Source: Rhodospirillales bacterium
GTDB lineage: Bacteria; Pseudomonadota; Alphaproteobacteria; Micavibrionales; Micavibrionaceae
NCBI GenBank assembly: GCA_020638395.1
Contig: JACKIP010000006.1
Location: 1-64,000, forward strand
Length of the DNA stretch: 64,000 nt
Direction: 5' to 3'
In this document: positions 45,705 through 55,403 of the stretch, piece by piece
Position numbering within the stretch: position 1 is the stretch's first letter
Layout of the letters: every line of letters begins with the position of its first letter
The notes under the pieces: generated by a model
Database searches by the model: none
Seen by the model: only the letters and a program-made list of their open reading frames with translations
Told to the model about the DNA's origin: nothing
Program-made: the position numbers and the translations under genes

Positions 45705-47117
45705 TCAGCTCTCCCCCTCAATCGGGGGTAGAACACGTACCCAGATCATGCCTCTGGCGGTGTCCTTGACCTGAATATTATGCTCTTTCAGCAGAAGGTC
45801 CCGCAGGCGGTCGGACTCGGCCCAGTTTTTATCGGTACGGGCCTGTCCGCGCTCTGTAATCAGGGTTTCTTCGGCGGAGGAAAGCGGGATCACTTCCGGA
45901 GTCAGGCGCAGCCCCAGAAGTGTATCGAACTCCGTTAATAAAGCCAGCTTGTCCCCCGTGGACAGGGTTTCATCCTTTACAACTTTCCAGACGACGGTTA
46001 AAGCGGTTGGGGTATGTAGATCCTCCCTCAGAGCCGCCCAGAATTCGTCTGCATAGCTTTGGGTTGCGGGACTATTTGTCGGGGCTTCCGGTGCGACTTG
46101 CCATTCCTGCACTTTTTCATACAGCCCCTGATAAGCTTTCTGCGCGGCGGTCAGGATGTCATAATCGAAGCGCAGTTCGTTCCGGTAGTGGGCACTGAGG
46201 ATAAAATAGCGGTACGCCAGCGGGTGAAAGCCATCGGCGCGAAGTTTATCCACGGTCAGAAAATCCCCTTTGGATTTGGACATTTTACCATCATCGACCG
46301 TCAGGAACGCGCCGTGCATCCAGACATTGACCCATTTATGATCGAAGCAACATTCAGCCTGGGCAATTTCATTGGTGTGATGAACGGGGATGTGGTCGAT
46401 TCCGCCGCAGTGAATATCAATATGCTCTCCCAGATATTTGCTGGCCATGGCGGAGCATTCAATATGCCAGCCGGGGAAGCCTTCACCCCAGGGTGAGTCC
46501 CACTTCATAATCTGGTTGGGGAATTTGGATTGGGAGAACCACAGGGCAAAGTCCGCCTGATTTTGTTTGCGGCTATCGAATTCCACGCGCCCGGTCGCCT
46601 GCTGGTCATTCATCTTCAAGCGGGCAAAAGCGGCGTAATCGGGAAATTTTGCCACGTCAAAATAGACGTTTCCTTCAGATTCGTAGGCATATCCTTTGTC
46701 TTGCAGGGTTTTGACCATTGCAATCATCTCCGGGATATGTTCGGTGGCGCGGGCGACGATATCCGGGCGCTGGATATTCAGCATTTTTGTGTGGCGGAAG
46801 AACGCCTCCTCATAAAAGCGGGCGATATCCCATGGTGATTTCTGTTCGCGTTTGGCGGCGAGGGCCATTTTATCGTCGCCTTCATCGGCATCGGATTGCA
46901 GGTGCCCGACATCGGTAATGTTCATGACAAAGGTCACGTCATAGCCGCAATGGCGCAGGGTGCGTTGCAGGGTGTCTTCGAAAAGATAGGCGCGCATATT
47001 TCCGATGTGGGCGTAGTTATAAACTGTCGGACCGCAGGCATAGAGTCCCACCTTGTTGCCATGGATCGGGATGAAGGGTTCAATCTGGCGCGTGGCGGAA
47101 TTAAACAGTTTTATCAT
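45705..47117 (-). CDS. cysS: cysteinyl-tRNA synthetase
   Basis: 470 aa from the ATG at 47117 (CAGGGA upstream); the frame is open to 47162. Class I synthetase with YAHIGNMR (HIGH motif) and KMSKS, plus the zinc ligands [22 protein letters not shown], and [10 protein letters not shown]. Anticodon-binding helices fill the last 150 residues. Normal length. Convergent with the acyl-CoA dehydrogenase gene (16-bp gap); divergent from the secreted protein at 47207. Confidence 0.97.
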   Translation of the reverse strand: MIKLFNSATRQIEPFIPIHGNKVGLYACGPTVYNYAHIGNMRAYLFEDTLQRTLRHCGYDVTFVMNITDVGHLQSDADEGDDKMALAAKREQKSPWDIARFYEEAFFRHTKMLNIQRPDIVARATEHIPEMIAMVKTLQDKGYAYESEGNVYFDVAKFPDYAAFARLKMNDQQATGRVEFDSRKQNQADFALWFSQSKFPNQIMKWDSPWGEGFPGWHIECSAMASKYLGEHIDIHCGGIDHIPVHHTNEIAQAECCFDHKWVNVWMHGAFLTVDDGKMSKSKGDFLTVDKLRADGFHPLAYRYFILSAHYRNELRFDYDILTAAQKAYQGLYEKVQEWQVAPEAPTNSPATQSYADEFWAALREDLHTPTALTVVWKVVKDETLSTGDKLALLTEFDTLLGLRLTPEVIPLSSAEETLITERGQARTDKNWAESDRLRDLLLKEHNIQVKDTARGMIWVRVLPPIEGES

Positions 47118-47206
47118 AGTCCCTGTGTACCATAAACCGCCGGAAATACAACGGAAATCCACAAAGAAAACTTGTCTTTTGGCGGCTCTTTGTGCTTTGA
47201 TAAGGG

Positions 47207-47878
47207 ATGCATATAGGGAAGCTGATAAAGATAAAAAGGGTGCCTGTTGCTGGTATTTTTCTGTTTTGTCTCTGCGCGGGAGGTTTGGCTGCGCAGGCGA
47301 GGGACGTTCTGAACAGAAAAGACGTGGAGCGGATTTTTCAGGATAAATTGAAAACGTATCAGGGGTTGATTGCCGAGGGACGGATTTCTGATCTGAAAGA
47401 GGCTGTGCGGGATCTGACGCATAAGGATACCATCATTTTGCTGGAATTTGATTTGCAGTTACCCAATGTGGCGGCGCTGCCGCCGCAGAAAGCCTATTTC
47501 AACCGGGATCCGTTTGTTGACCTGATCGGAAACGCCGGTGCTCTGGATAAAAACAGCTTTTCCATGACATACCATCTGGATAAGTTTTCTCCTCAATATG
47601 GTGGAGGGTCTGCCATTCTGTTTGATAGTGGTACCGCGAGAGGGCGGATGACCGAGCCGTATAGCGGGCAGGCCTATGATTTCACAGTCACGCAAAAATG
47701 CCGCAATACGATCAGTGCGGATGCTGTGAGCTCTTTCAAAATTGATAGCATTTATTGCCGGATGCAGATCCAATATATGCCCGATCAATCTACCATTCTG
47801 GCCAAAGACGGCGGACACGCAAAAGCACTTGAAAAACCAGCGATTGCCGATATTATGTCCGATCTGGATATGCAATAG
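47207..47878 (+). CDS. secreted hypothetical protein
   Basis: 223 aa with a signal peptide (VPVAGIFLFCLCAGGLAAQA/RDV). The mature protein has helical VERIFQDKLKTYQGLIAEGRISDLKEAVRDL followed by a beta-rich domain (SMTYHLDKFSPQYGGGSAILF, VTQKCRNTISADAVSSFKIDSIYCRMQIQY) with two cysteines. No family recognised. Ends 17 bp before ribF, same strand, probably same transcript. Confidence 0.65.
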   Translation: MHIGKLIKIKRVPVAGIFLFCLCAGGLAAQARDVLNRKDVERIFQDKLKTYQGLIAEGRISDLKEAVRDLTHKDTIILLEFDLQLPNVAALPPQKAYFNRDPFVDLIGNAGALDKNSFSMTYHLDKFSPQYGGGSAILFDSGTARGRMTEPYSGQAYDFTVTQKCRNTISADAVSSFKIDSIYCRMQIQYMPDQSTILAKDGGHAKALEKPAIADIMSDLDMQ

Positions 47879-47895
47879 GACGGACTTATTTCCTT

Positions 47896-48825
47896 ATGAA
47901 AGTATTGACGCAACTGGATCAGATTCCTGCCGTGGCGCGTGGCGGCATCGTTGCAATCGGCAACTTTGATGGTGTGCATAAAGGACATCAGGCCTTGCTC
48001 GCCGTTGCCAAAGAGGTTGCTCGGGCACAGGTACTGCCTCTGGTTGTGTTAACTTTCGAACCACATCCGCGCAAGTTGTTCCGTCCAGACGATCCTCCTT
48101 TCCGGATTACACCTTTTCCACTAAAGCAGCAAAAACTGCGGGAATTTGGCGTCGATTATCTGGTTGCGTTGACGTTCGACTGGGCTTTTGCCAGCCGGAG
48201 TGCCGAAGAGTTTGTCCGGATGATCCTGCAACAGGGGTTGGAGGCAGCACATATCGTTGTGGGGGAAGATTTTTGTTTTGGTCAGTTGCGCAAAGGAACA
48301 ATCGACACGTTACGTGCGGCGGGGCTGGAGGTGACGGCGGTGGCTCCCAAAGGGCAGGCGCTGTCTCATGGCGAAAAATATGCGTCAAGCGCGGTTCGGC
48401 AGGCCTTGCGGCAAGGGCGTCTTGAGGAGGCCAATCAAATTCTTGGCTGGGACTGGGAAGTGTGGGGAGAAGTCGTGCGCGGTGACCAGCGGGGGCGGGA
48501 ACTGGGCTACCCGACAGCAAATATCGCGCTCGGAGAGGCTCTTCACCCCGCCTATGGTGTTTATGCCTGCCTCGCGCAAATTGAAGGGGAGGACCGGTGG
48601 TGGCCGTCGGCGACGAATATCGGCATTCGTCCGATGTTTGAAATTAAGGTCGGGCAGGTCGAGGCGCATATCCTTGAAGGATTTGACCGCGATATCTATG
48701 GAAAAATTTTGCGGGTAAAGCCGGTCAGACGGTTGCGGGGAGAGGCAAAATTTAACTCGCTGGAAGATCTCTGCCGTCAGATCTCACGCGATTGTGATGA
48801 CAGCTTGCGGGTGCTGGCGGCTTGA
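47896..48825 (+). CDS. ribF: bifunctional riboflavin kinase / FAD synthetase
   Basis: 309 aa. The N-terminal FAD synthetase domain has GNFDGVHKGHQALL (nucleotidyltransferase HxGH-like) and LTFEPHPRKLF. The C-terminal riboflavin kinase domain has GRELGYPTANI and VYACLAQIEG...ATNIGIRPMF, with SSAVRQALRQGRLEEAN between. Makes FMN and FAD from riboflavin. No FMN riboswitch is visible upstream. The last 49 bp overlap the 3' end of the convergent LysR gene. Confidence 0.97.
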   Translation: MKVLTQLDQIPAVARGGIVAIGNFDGVHKGHQALLAVAKEVARAQVLPLVVLTFEPHPRKLFRPDDPPFRITPFPLKQQKLREFGVDYLVALTFDWAFASRSAEEFVRMILQQGLEAAHIVVGEDFCFGQLRKGTIDTLRAAGLEVTAVAPKGQALSHGEKYASSAVRQALRQGRLEEANQILGWDWEVWGEVVRGDQRGRELGYPTANIALGEALHPAYGVYACLAQIEGEDRWWPSATNIGIRPMFEIKVGQVEAHILEGFDRDIYGKILRVKPVRRLRGEAKFNSLEDLCRQISRDCDDSLRVLAA

Positions 48826-49634
48826 GCGGTCTGATTCTCAAGTGCAATAATCCGGTATGGAAAGCCAAGATCTTTGTAAGTGTGCAGGGTGGTGCGATCG
48901 GCCCTCAGCAGGCTTTCAGGTATCCAGGCTGCCCCGATTCCGGCTTTAACCTGCGCCAGCAACGCTTCGGCAGAGGCACTTTCACATACAGGCTGACCCG
49001 TCAGGGTTAAAGGAATGCGGGCTAAATTTTGCGCCAGAAATGGAGCGTAGGCCGTTCCGGGCGTGTAAATCATGAGCGGTCCGGAAAGCATTCCGTCCAT
49101 GTGTATAATGCGTTTTTTTAATTGAATGTGAACCGTCAGGATCATCCGGTCCGTGGTAATGACGCGGGAGGCGGGGAGGGACTGTTGCTCGGCTTCCGAA
49201 AAAACCGGAAAAATGGCGAGGTCGCATTTTCCATCCTGAAACGCGCTCTTGCATGCGGAAACACTGGAGACGACCAGCGTGTAATTTTGCGGGTGATTTT
49301 CTCGCAGCCATTGCGGCAATAACCCGATGGCAATTGTATTCGTGGTATAAATCCGCAGTGCGTTTGTCAACTGCGACGCGCTGCTTTTGATAATGCGGCG
49401 GGCATCCATAATTTCTTCGCGAATACGTCGTGCGCGGGGAAGAAACTCTTCACCGGCTTTTGTCAATTTGACGGGACGTGTTTCTCGTAAAAATAAAGGA
49501 CTGCCGAGCCATTGTTCCATATTAGCAATCCGACGACTAAAGGCCGGTTGGGTAGTATGGCGTGTTCTGGCGGCCGCGGTGAAATTTCTCACATGCTCCA
49601 GAGTTAAAAAATCATCTATCCAAGCTAATTCCAT
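48777..49634 (-). CDS. LysR family transcriptional regulator
   Basis: 285 aa. N-terminal winged helix-turn-helix (1-60: LTLEHVRNFTAAARTRHTTQPAFSRRIANMEQWLGSPLFLR), then a LysR substrate-binding domain with the 'ALRIYTTNTIAIGLLPQWL' strand. A T-N11-A dyad, ATGCAAATTTTGCAT, lies immediately in front of its start codon (49636-49650), fitting autoregulation. It is divergent from a two-gene unit at 49767 (113-aa protein, GNAT), which it probably controls. Inducer unknown. Its 3' end overlaps ribF. Confidence 0.9.
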   Translation of the reverse strand: MELAWIDDFLTLEHVRNFTAAARTRHTTQPAFSRRIANMEQWLGSPLFLRETRPVKLTKAGEEFLPRARRIREEIMDARRIIKSSASQLTNALRIYTTNTIAIGLLPQWLRENHPQNYTLVVSSVSACKSAFQDGKCDLAIFPVFSEAEQQSLPASRVITTDRMILTVHIQLKKRIIHMDGMLSGPLMIYTPGTAYAPFLAQNLARIPLTLTGQPVCESASAEALLAQVKAGIGAAWIPESLLRADRTTLHTYKDLGFPYRIIALENQTAQAASTRKLSSQSREI

Positions 49635-49635
49635 G

Positions 49636-49729
49636 ATGCAAATTTTGCATGATTTAATAGAAAATTACAATTGGAAAATAAGCAATAAATGCTTTTATCA
49701 TTCACCAGTGCTTCTTTCAATGAAAGCAC
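49636..49729. promoter_or_regulatory. LysR-type operator region with several dyads
   Basis: Three dyads in the 132-bp divergent gap: ATGCAAATTTTGCAT (49636-49650; fits T-N11-A), AGCAATAAATGCT (49681-49693) and the longer GTGCTT...AAGCAC (49708-49729). GCA/TGC half-sites recur in all three. Confidence 0.5.
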
Positions 49730-49766
49730 AATACATAAAACTCTCAATAGAATGAGGAGATAACGG

Positions 49767-50108
49767 ATGACAGAGGTAGCGTTGGTGGATGTGTTTGATA
49801 TAACGGGAGGGTGTGCGGTTCCGTCAGGTAAATCCGTAGAGGTTTGTATTTTTAAAAATCAGACGCATCGTCTTCCGGTTTGTTCGGCCGTTGATTTATG
49901 TGGGGAAGAAGGTGTTTTGGCCGTTGAAATTATCCCACTCGGACAAACAGGAACGCTGGTTAAATTGATGGAAGCGGGCTATAAAGTTGCCGCCTTGGCC
50001 AAACCATTTGGCGAGGTTAATCCTCTGCAATATCCACAACTTTTAATGGTGAAATGTCGTGAAACGGACATTCAGCATGAACCGGATTTACTTCAATTGG
50101 CGGCTTAA
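49767..50108 (+). CDS. small hypothetical protein (113 aa)
   Basis: Starts MTEVALVDVFDITGGCAVPSGKSVEVCIFKNQTHRLPVCSAVDLCGEEGVLAVEII, a beta-rich protein with four Cys in the first half and no signal. ATG preceded by GAGGAG. Not recognised. First gene of a unit with the GNAT gene (25-bp gap), facing the LysR gene. Confidence 0.6.
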   Translation: MTEVALVDVFDITGGCAVPSGKSVEVCIFKNQTHRLPVCSAVDLCGEEGVLAVEIIPLGQTGTLVKLMEAGYKVAALAKPFGEVNPLQYPQLLMVKCRETDIQHEPDLLQLAA

Positions 50109-50133
50109 TAACAATTATAAAGAGGGAGATCAA

Positions 50134-50712
50134 ATGATTGAAATTGCAAAAGAACAGGACCGTATGAATCTGTATCGTCTGCACGAGCGTGCAAGATTTG
50201 CTACTGATGTTGGTATACATCCAGAATATGCGCGGGCAACGCGGGATTCTGGTTATTACGAAGGGTTCTGGGGAAATATTTTTAATAAACCAGAGTTGGC
50301 AGAGGGAAGTTTGATTATCCTGAAAGCGGTTCTGGAGGAGAAGGGAATTGTAGGGTTTGCTGTTGCCGGGGCTGCCGATGAGTATGGAGATTATAACCGT
50401 GAATTTGAGCTCCTTGGTGAATTACATCAGATTTACGTCTCTCCGGAGATAAAAGGGTGTGGCGTTGGTCGTGAACTCTACGAGAAGAGTGCTGAGTTTC
50501 TAAGCAATAATGGATATCAGCATATGATAATGAATGTTCTGGGGGACCCTTCCGGAGCATTTAACAGTGCCGCAGCGGCTTTTTATGAGTCCAGAGGGGC
50601 GCGGGTTGTTGGCTCTGTTCAGGAAGAAAAAAAACGGGGAGACCTGGTGTTCAGTCTTAATTGCCCGTTGATTGTTCAGGATCTGTCACCTTATGAACAT
50701 AGTATGGGTTAA
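50134..50712 (+). CDS. GNAT family acetyltransferase
   Basis: 192 aa from the ATG at 50134 (GAGGGAG upstream). GNAT core: LHQIYVSPEIKGCGVGRELYEKSAEFLSNNGYQHMIMNVL, with the acetyl-CoA loop as V-x-P-x-x-x-G-x-G-V-G-R and then AAAAFYESRGARVVG. Transfers acetyl from acetyl-CoA to an amine; substrate unknown. Downstream of the 113-aa gene and convergent with recO (8-bp gap). Confidence 0.88.
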   Translation: MIEIAKEQDRMNLYRLHERARFATDVGIHPEYARATRDSGYYEGFWGNIFNKPELAEGSLIILKAVLEEKGIVGFAVAGAADEYGDYNREFELLGELHQIYVSPEIKGCGVGRELYEKSAEFLSNNGYQHMIMNVLGDPSGAFNSAAAAFYESRGARVVGSVQEEKKRGDLVFSLNCPLIVQDLSPYEHSMG

Positions 50713-50720
50713 GAGACTGT

Positions 50721-51467
50721 TCATCCTTCCGATGAGGTAGCAATCAACCTGCCGAGCTGGGTTCTGGCATCCGGGACGCCTTGCGTGTGTTGGGCAAAAA
50801 CCCACTTTTCCAAAAAAGTGAGGGTGACGTTCAGCCCTTTGAGGATTTCTTCGCAGTCGGAGGGGCCTCCGTTTGGTTTAAGGAAAGCGGGGAGCGGCAG
50901 GAGTTTATCCTTATAGGGTTCTCCGGCGCGGTAGCTGACGGCGCATCCTGATTTTGGACTGATATAAGCTAGTTCGTGCGCACTTCCGCCTCCGGCGCAC
51001 CGGCTGAGATCCAGTGAGAATCCCAGCTCTCGCAGCAGGGAAATTTCCCATTTTACGTAGGATGCGCCCCAGCTTTCGATATTGTCGGCTCCGTGTGCCA
51101 TGATCGTGAGCAGGGCGGCGGTGGTGTGGAACAGGTCCGTGTGCGGCTCGCGCTCTGGCAGGGTGAGTTCCAGCAGAGCGCAGATCGCGTGCAGAGCGGT
51201 TAATTTCAGGCGGTCCTGCATCATCAGCGCGGCAGGCTGCTGGATGATTTCCAGCTTCAGGGTGCCAAGCTGATCGTGCGTGCGGGCGTTCCAGCCTGCC
51301 TGCACCAGAGTGCCCGGCTCCAGAGCCGGGCGGGTTGCCGAAGATGCCGCCCCGTAAACATATCCGGCAAACAGGCCGCGGGTCTCGGTGAATAGTTTTG
51401 CCACTGCGCCGCTATCGCCGTGTGTGCGAGCGCTTAAAAGCAAGCCTTGATCCGTCCAGTGTTCCAT
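50721..51467 (-). CDS. recO: DNA repair protein RecO
   Basis: 248 aa from the ATG at 51467. N-terminal OB-fold: WTDQGLLLSARTHGDSGAVAKLFTETRGLFAGYVYGA, then the helical domain (LLELTLPEREPHTDLFHTTAALL, SYVKWEISLLRELGFSLDLSRCA) and the C-terminal helix ending LEKWVFAQHTQGVPDARTQL. Helps RecR load RecA at gaps. The frame is open further upstream to 51629, but that part is antisense to the phosphatase gene. 15 bp separate it from the divergent histidine phosphatase. Confidence 0.94.
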   Translation of the reverse strand: MEHWTDQGLLLSARTHGDSGAVAKLFTETRGLFAGYVYGAASSATRPALEPGTLVQAGWNARTHDQLGTLKLEIIQQPAALMMQDRLKLTALHAICALLELTLPEREPHTDLFHTTAALLTIMAHGADNIESWGASYVKWEISLLRELGFSLDLSRCAGGGSAHELAYISPKSGCAVSYRAGEPYKDKLLPLPAFLKPNGGPSDCEEILKGLNVTLTFLEKWVFAQHTQGVPDARTQLGRLIATSSEG

Positions 51468-51482
51468 GCTTACATCATAAAT

Positions 51483-52124
51483 ATGAATACACCTCCGGTA
51501 AAACAGTTTTACATGCTGCGGCATGGGGAAAGTGCGGCGAATGCTGCCGGGATTTATTCCGGGCAGATGGATACGCCCCTGACGGAACTGGGGGAGGCGC
51601 AGGCCGCGCAGGCGGCGCACTTGCTGCAACAGAAATTACAACTGCAACAGCGGCAAGAACAGGTGCCGCAGGTGATTATTCACAGCCATTTACAGCGGGC
51701 GCGGGAAACGGCCCGGCCCATTGCTGCGGCGTGCCGTCTGGAGATGATTGAGAAGGATATCTGGGGAGAACAACATATCGGAATATGGTCCGGACGCCTG
51801 CATGAGGACGTGCGAAATATGCGTCTGGCAGGGGTGGAGCCGCCGGAGGGGGAAACGAATGATGCATTTATTTCGCGTATTGTGCGGGCCGCGACCAAAA
51901 CGCTTGCAGAGTATGAAGTGCCATTGATCGTGTGTCATGGCGGATGCTTTCGGGCTTTGGCGGCACATTACGGGTTGAATGTGTCCGGTATTCTCAATTG
52001 TTTGCTCTATGAATTTGTCCCTTCTCAGCAGGAAGGGCGTTTTCCATGGGATGTTTATGTCTATGATGCGACCAATGGGCAAAAGCATATCGCCGAAGAG
52101 TTTATGTGCGCTGACTCAGTATAG
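51483..52124 (+). CDS. histidine phosphatase family protein (phosphoglycerate mutase-like), copy 1
   Basis: 213 aa. RHG motif in [32 protein letters not shown], with the catalytic His, and the second His in [29 protein letters not shown] and [15 protein letters not shown] complete the branch signature. Likely a phosphatase of unknown small-molecule substrate. Overlaps leuD by 9 bp at its 3' end. Confidence 0.9.
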   Translation: MNTPPVKQFYMLRHGESAANAAGIYSGQMDTPLTELGEAQAAQAAHLLQQKLQLQQRQEQVPQVIIHSHLQRARETARPIAAACRLEMIEKDIWGEQHIGIWSGRLHEDVRNMRLAGVEPPEGETNDAFISRIVRAATKTLAEYEVPLIVCHGGCFRALAAHYGLNVSGILNCLLYEFVPSQQEGRFPWDVYVYDATNGQKHIAEEFMCADSV

Positions 52125-52721
52125 CCAGGCGCGTTTGCGCTGATCGTCCGCTTCGAAGCTTGCGATTTTATCCGCTTTTTCCAGTGTTAATCCGATATCA
52201 TCCAGTCCGTTCAGCAGGCAATGCTTGCGGAAGGGTTCCAGATCAAAGGAGAAAACATGATTTCCGGCGGAAATGGTTTGATCCGGCAAATTGACGCTTA
52301 TCGGCTCGTTGGGAAATTCTGTTGCCCGCGCCATTAAAAGGTCGACCTGATCCTGCGGTAATCTAACCGGTAGAATGCCGTTTTTAAAGCAGTTATTGTA
52401 AAAGATATCGGCAAAGCTTGCGGCGATCACGCAGCGCACTCCAAAATCCAGAAGAGCCCACGGCGCATGTTCCCGACTGGAGCCGCAGCCAAAATTTTCT
52501 CCAGAAATCAGGATTTGTGCCTGCCGGTAGGGGGCTTTGTTGAGGACGAAATCCTCTTTTTCCGCTCCGTTGGTTTCGTAGCGCAGCTCGTCAAACAGGT
52601 TCTTCCCCAGGCCTGAACGCTGAATGGTTTTCAGGAATTGTTTGGGGATAATCATGTCGGTATCGACATTCATCATCGGCAGGGGCGCGGCAATGGCGCT
52701 GAGCGTTGTAAATTTTTGCAT
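52116..52721 (-). CDS. leuD: 3-isopropylmalate dehydratase small subunit
   Basis: 201 aa. Swivelling aconitase domain: [68 protein letters not shown]. Works with LeuC to isomerise isopropylmalate in leucine synthesis. leuC and leuB are not in the window next to it. Upstream is a repeat element at 52738-52882. Confidence 0.97.
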   Translation of the reverse strand: MQKFTTLSAIAAPLPMMNVDTDMIIPKQFLKTIQRSGLGKNLFDELRYETNGAEKEDFVLNKAPYRQAQILISGENFGCGSSREHAPWALLDFGVRCVIAASFADIFYNNCFKNGILPVRLPQDQVDLLMARATEFPNEPISVNLPDQTISAGNHVFSFDLEPFRKHCLLNGLDDIGLTLEKADKIASFEADDQRKRAWLY

Positions 52722-52737
52722 AGTTTATCCGTGTAAA

Positions 52738-52882
52738 TTTATAGTAACTCTGATTAAAATGGAGATGCCCGTCATTCTGAGCGGAGCGAAGAATCTTTCC
52801 TTTCAAAGGCCCAAGATCCTTCGGCGGTGCCTCAGGATGACGTTTTTTATGTGTCCTAATTCTTACCCGAAGTTACTGTAAA
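52738..52882. repeat. MITE-like intergenic element, copy 2
   Basis: Core 52770-52842 is the inverse of the 6831-6903 core (CGTCATTCTGAGCGG at left; CTCAGGATGACG at right). Flanks form an imperfect inverted repeat: left TTTATAGTAACTCTG, right CGAAGTTACTGTAAA. The right-end motif (starting GTCCTAATT at 52853) matches those at 20278 and 61175. Confidence 0.75.
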
Positions 52883-52914
52883 AACCATAGCGATTTCAAA
52901 AACGTGGTGCAAGG

Positions 52915-54531
52915 TTATTTCTCGTGCGCTTTGAGGTTGAGCGCGGCATCGATCAGGGCGCGGGTATAGTCTTCCTGTGGTGAGTTAAAAATGTTGGCGG
53001 CGCTGCCGTGCTCAACGATACAGCCATTTTTCATCACCAGAATGTGATGCGCCATCGCCCGTACCACACGCAGGTCGTGAGAGATAAACAGGTATCCCAG
53101 ATTTTTGCGGGCCTGCAATTCGCGCAGCAGGTCAACAATCTCGCATTGAATGGACACGTCCAGCGCTGAAGTTGGTTCGTCCAGTACAACAAAATCCGGC
53201 TCCAGAATCATCGCCCGTGCAATTGAAATCCGTTGCCGCTGCCCGCCGGAAAACTCATGCGGATAACGATGCCGGATCGCCGGGTCCATATGGACGTCGC
53301 TCAGAATGGCGGAAACCATATCATCCCGCTCCTGACGGCTGAGGGACGGGCGGTGGACTTTCAGGCCCTCCCCGATGATTTCGGCAACTGGCATGCGTGG
53401 GGAGAGAGACGCAAACGGATCCTGAAATACGATTTGCATGTTTTTCCGCAAAGGCCGCAGTTTTTTCTGCGGAAGAGCCGAAATGTCCGTATCTTGGTAC
53501 AGGATTTTGCCCTGAGACCCTAGAAGGCGGAGCAGGGCCAGCCCCAGAGTGGTTTTGCCGGAGCCAGACTCCCCGACAATTCCTAATGTTTCTCCCTGTC
53601 GGATGGTCAGAGACACATCTTTTACGGCATGAACGAATGTCTTAGGTTTTCCCAGAAGCCCTTTTTTCACCGGGAACCGGACATTCAGGGTGCGTGCGCG
53701 GATTATGGTCGGCGCATCCGGCCGTATCGGTGCTGGATGACCGGAGGGCTTTGAGCCAAGCAGGTGTTTGGTGTAGGATTCTTTGGGAGCTTGAAAAATC
53801 TGCGCCGTTTTGTTTTCTTCGACCAGTTTCCCGTTTTGCATCACACAGACCCGGTCTGCCATTTTTTCGACAATTGTCAGATCGTGGGTAATCAGCAGCA
53901 GGGCCATGTTCAGCTCTTTTTTCAGACGGTCGAGCAACTCCAGAATCTGTGCCTGAATGGTGACGTCAAGGGCTGTGGTCGGTTCGTCGGCGATCAGCAG
54001 ATCTGGATTATTGGCCAGCGCCATGGCAATCATGACCCGCTGCCTCTGTCCGCCGGAAAGTTCATGCGGATAGGCGTTCAGGCGGGATTTTAGTTGTGTT
54101 AATCCCACCAGATCGAGCAGCTCCAAAACGCGGCCCTTGGCTTTGGTCGCGGAAAGTCCCTGATGGACCAGCAACATCTCCGCAATTTGCCGTTCGATGG
54201 TGTGTAGCGGATTGAGGGCGCTTTGCGGCTCCTGAAAGATCATGCCGATTTTCTGCCCGCGCAGGCGGCGCATTGCAGATTCCGGCATCGCGATGACGTT
54301 CTGGGCCTGAAAAAGAATTCTGGAGGCCGTACCGTGCGCGGCAACGGCATAGGGCAGCAGTTTCAGGACGGATAGGGCGGTCACTGATTTTCCGGAGCCT
54401 GATTCTCCCACCAGTGCCAGTGTCTCTCCCTGGTCAAGGCTGAAGTTGACATCATCTACGGCACGGAATACACCGCCCGGTGTTTTGAATTCAACAGAAA
54501 GATGCTGGACGTCTAAAAGATGATCGGTCAT
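52915..54531 (-). CDS. yejF: dipeptide/microcin C-type ABC transporter ATP-binding protein (tandem ATPase)
   Basis: 538 aa with two complete ABC ATPase domains: Walker [14 protein letters not shown] and [13 protein letters not shown], both with [16 protein letters not shown] signatures and [16 protein letters not shown] Walker B. Both halves carry the oligopeptide-transporter C-terminal region ([18 protein letters not shown]). This fused architecture is that of YejF, which powers peptide uptake. The permease and binding protein genes (yejABE) are not in the window downstream of it. Confidence 0.92.
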   Translation of the reverse strand: MTDHLLDVQHLSVEFKTPGGVFRAVDDVNFSLDQGETLALVGESGSGKSVTALSVLKLLPYAVAAHGTASRILFQAQNVIAMPESAMRRLRGQKIGMIFQEPQSALNPLHTIERQIAEMLLVHQGLSATKAKGRVLELLDLVGLTQLKSRLNAYPHELSGGQRQRVMIAMALANNPDLLIADEPTTALDVTIQAQILELLDRLKKELNMALLLITHDLTIVEKMADRVCVMQNGKLVEENKTAQIFQAPKESYTKHLLGSKPSGHPAPIRPDAPTIIRARTLNVRFPVKKGLLGKPKTFVHAVKDVSLTIRQGETLGIVGESGSGKTTLGLALLRLLGSQGKILYQDTDISALPQKKLRPLRKNMQIVFQDPFASLSPRMPVAEIIGEGLKVHRPSLSRQERDDMVSAILSDVHMDPAIRHRYPHEFSGGQRQRISIARAMILEPDFVVLDEPTSALDVSIQCEIVDLLRELQARKNLGYLFISHDLRVVRAMAHHILVMKNGCIVEHGSAANIFNSPQEDYTRALIDAALNLKAHEK

Positions 54532-54587
54532 AGAGCCTTTATCTTAGGGGCTGGACGATTGGTAATCAATTCAAATATAAAGAAAGA

Positions 54588-55205
54588 ATGACCCAGCTTC
54601 TTATTGTGCGCCATGGTAACACGTTTTCACCCGGAGAGACCCTGACCCGTGTCGGGGCGCGCACGGATCTGCCCTTGGTTGAGAGTGGTTTGGCGCAGGC
54701 ACGGGCGCTGGGGCGGCATTTCCGCGGCAAGGATATTATTCCTGATGAAGTTTATGTGTCCGAATTACAGCGCACGCGCCAGACCGCCGCAACAATTCTG
54801 GCTGAAATGAACCTTGATCTCCCTCTGCAAACTTCGGCTATTTTTAACGAGATTGATTATGGTCCCGATGAGAATAAGCCAGAGGAAGAAGTCATTGCCC
54901 GTCTGGGGCATGAGGCCTTAAAAAAATGGGATGAAGAGGCGGTTGTTCCTTTGGGGTGGGATTTTAATCCTGAGCAAGCGATTGCGGACTGGCAGGGGTT
55001 TGCGGCCCGGATGGTGGAGATGGCACCCGGGCGCACGGTTATGGTCGTCACCAGTAATGGGATGGCGCGATTTGCTCCGTACCTGACGGGGGATTTTAAA
55101 AGATTTTGTCACGATTTCAGGATAAAATTGGGAACAGGATCGTACGGATTATTGTCTTATCACGATGGTATATGGCGTCCCGTTTGTTGGGGAATGAAAC
55201 CCTGA
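54588..55205 (+). CDS. histidine phosphatase family protein, copy 2
   Basis: 205 aa. N-terminal LLIVRHGNTFSPGETLTRVGARTDLPLVESGLAQARALG gives the RHG catalytic motif; ELQRTRQTAATIL and a final region TVMVVTSNGMARFAPYLTG where the second catalytic His would be expected (here SNG in place of HG). That substitution may reduce activity. Divergent from yejF by 56 bp. Confidence 0.85.
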   Translation: MTQLLIVRHGNTFSPGETLTRVGARTDLPLVESGLAQARALGRHFRGKDIIPDEVYVSELQRTRQTAATILAEMNLDLPLQTSAIFNEIDYGPDENKPEEEVIARLGHEALKKWDEEAVVPLGWDFNPEQAIADWQGFAARMVEMAPGRTVMVVTSNGMARFAPYLTGDFKRFCHDFRIKLGTGSYGLLSYHDGIWRPVCWGMKP

Positions 55206-55243
55206 GTTTCATTTGGTTGTATGATGTTTTATTGTGTTATTTA

Positions 55244-55294
55244 TTAACAAAATACTGCAATTACATGATTTCTGTTAATAAAATACTGTCATTA
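55244..55294. promoter_or_regulatory. two 20-bp direct repeats, possible operator
   Basis: TTAACAAAATACTGCAATTA at 55244-55263 and TTAATAAAATACTGTCATTA at 55275-55294 match at 17 of 20 positions, with starts 31 bp apart (about three helical turns). Upstream of the gene at 55404, in a 198-bp AT-rich gap. Confidence 0.5.
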
Positions 55295-55403
55295 AGAATA
55301 TTATCCTTGATTTTTTCTTAACCATATGTAAAGATATTCCTATTCAAATAAAACAAAACAAATAACATAGATTGTATTTTTTCAATCTTGTGTGGGTAAG
55401 AAA

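Noticed and set aside
47866..47896. FMN riboswitch before ribF
   Set aside because: Only 17 bp separate ribF from the upstream gene; no RFN element sequence is present.
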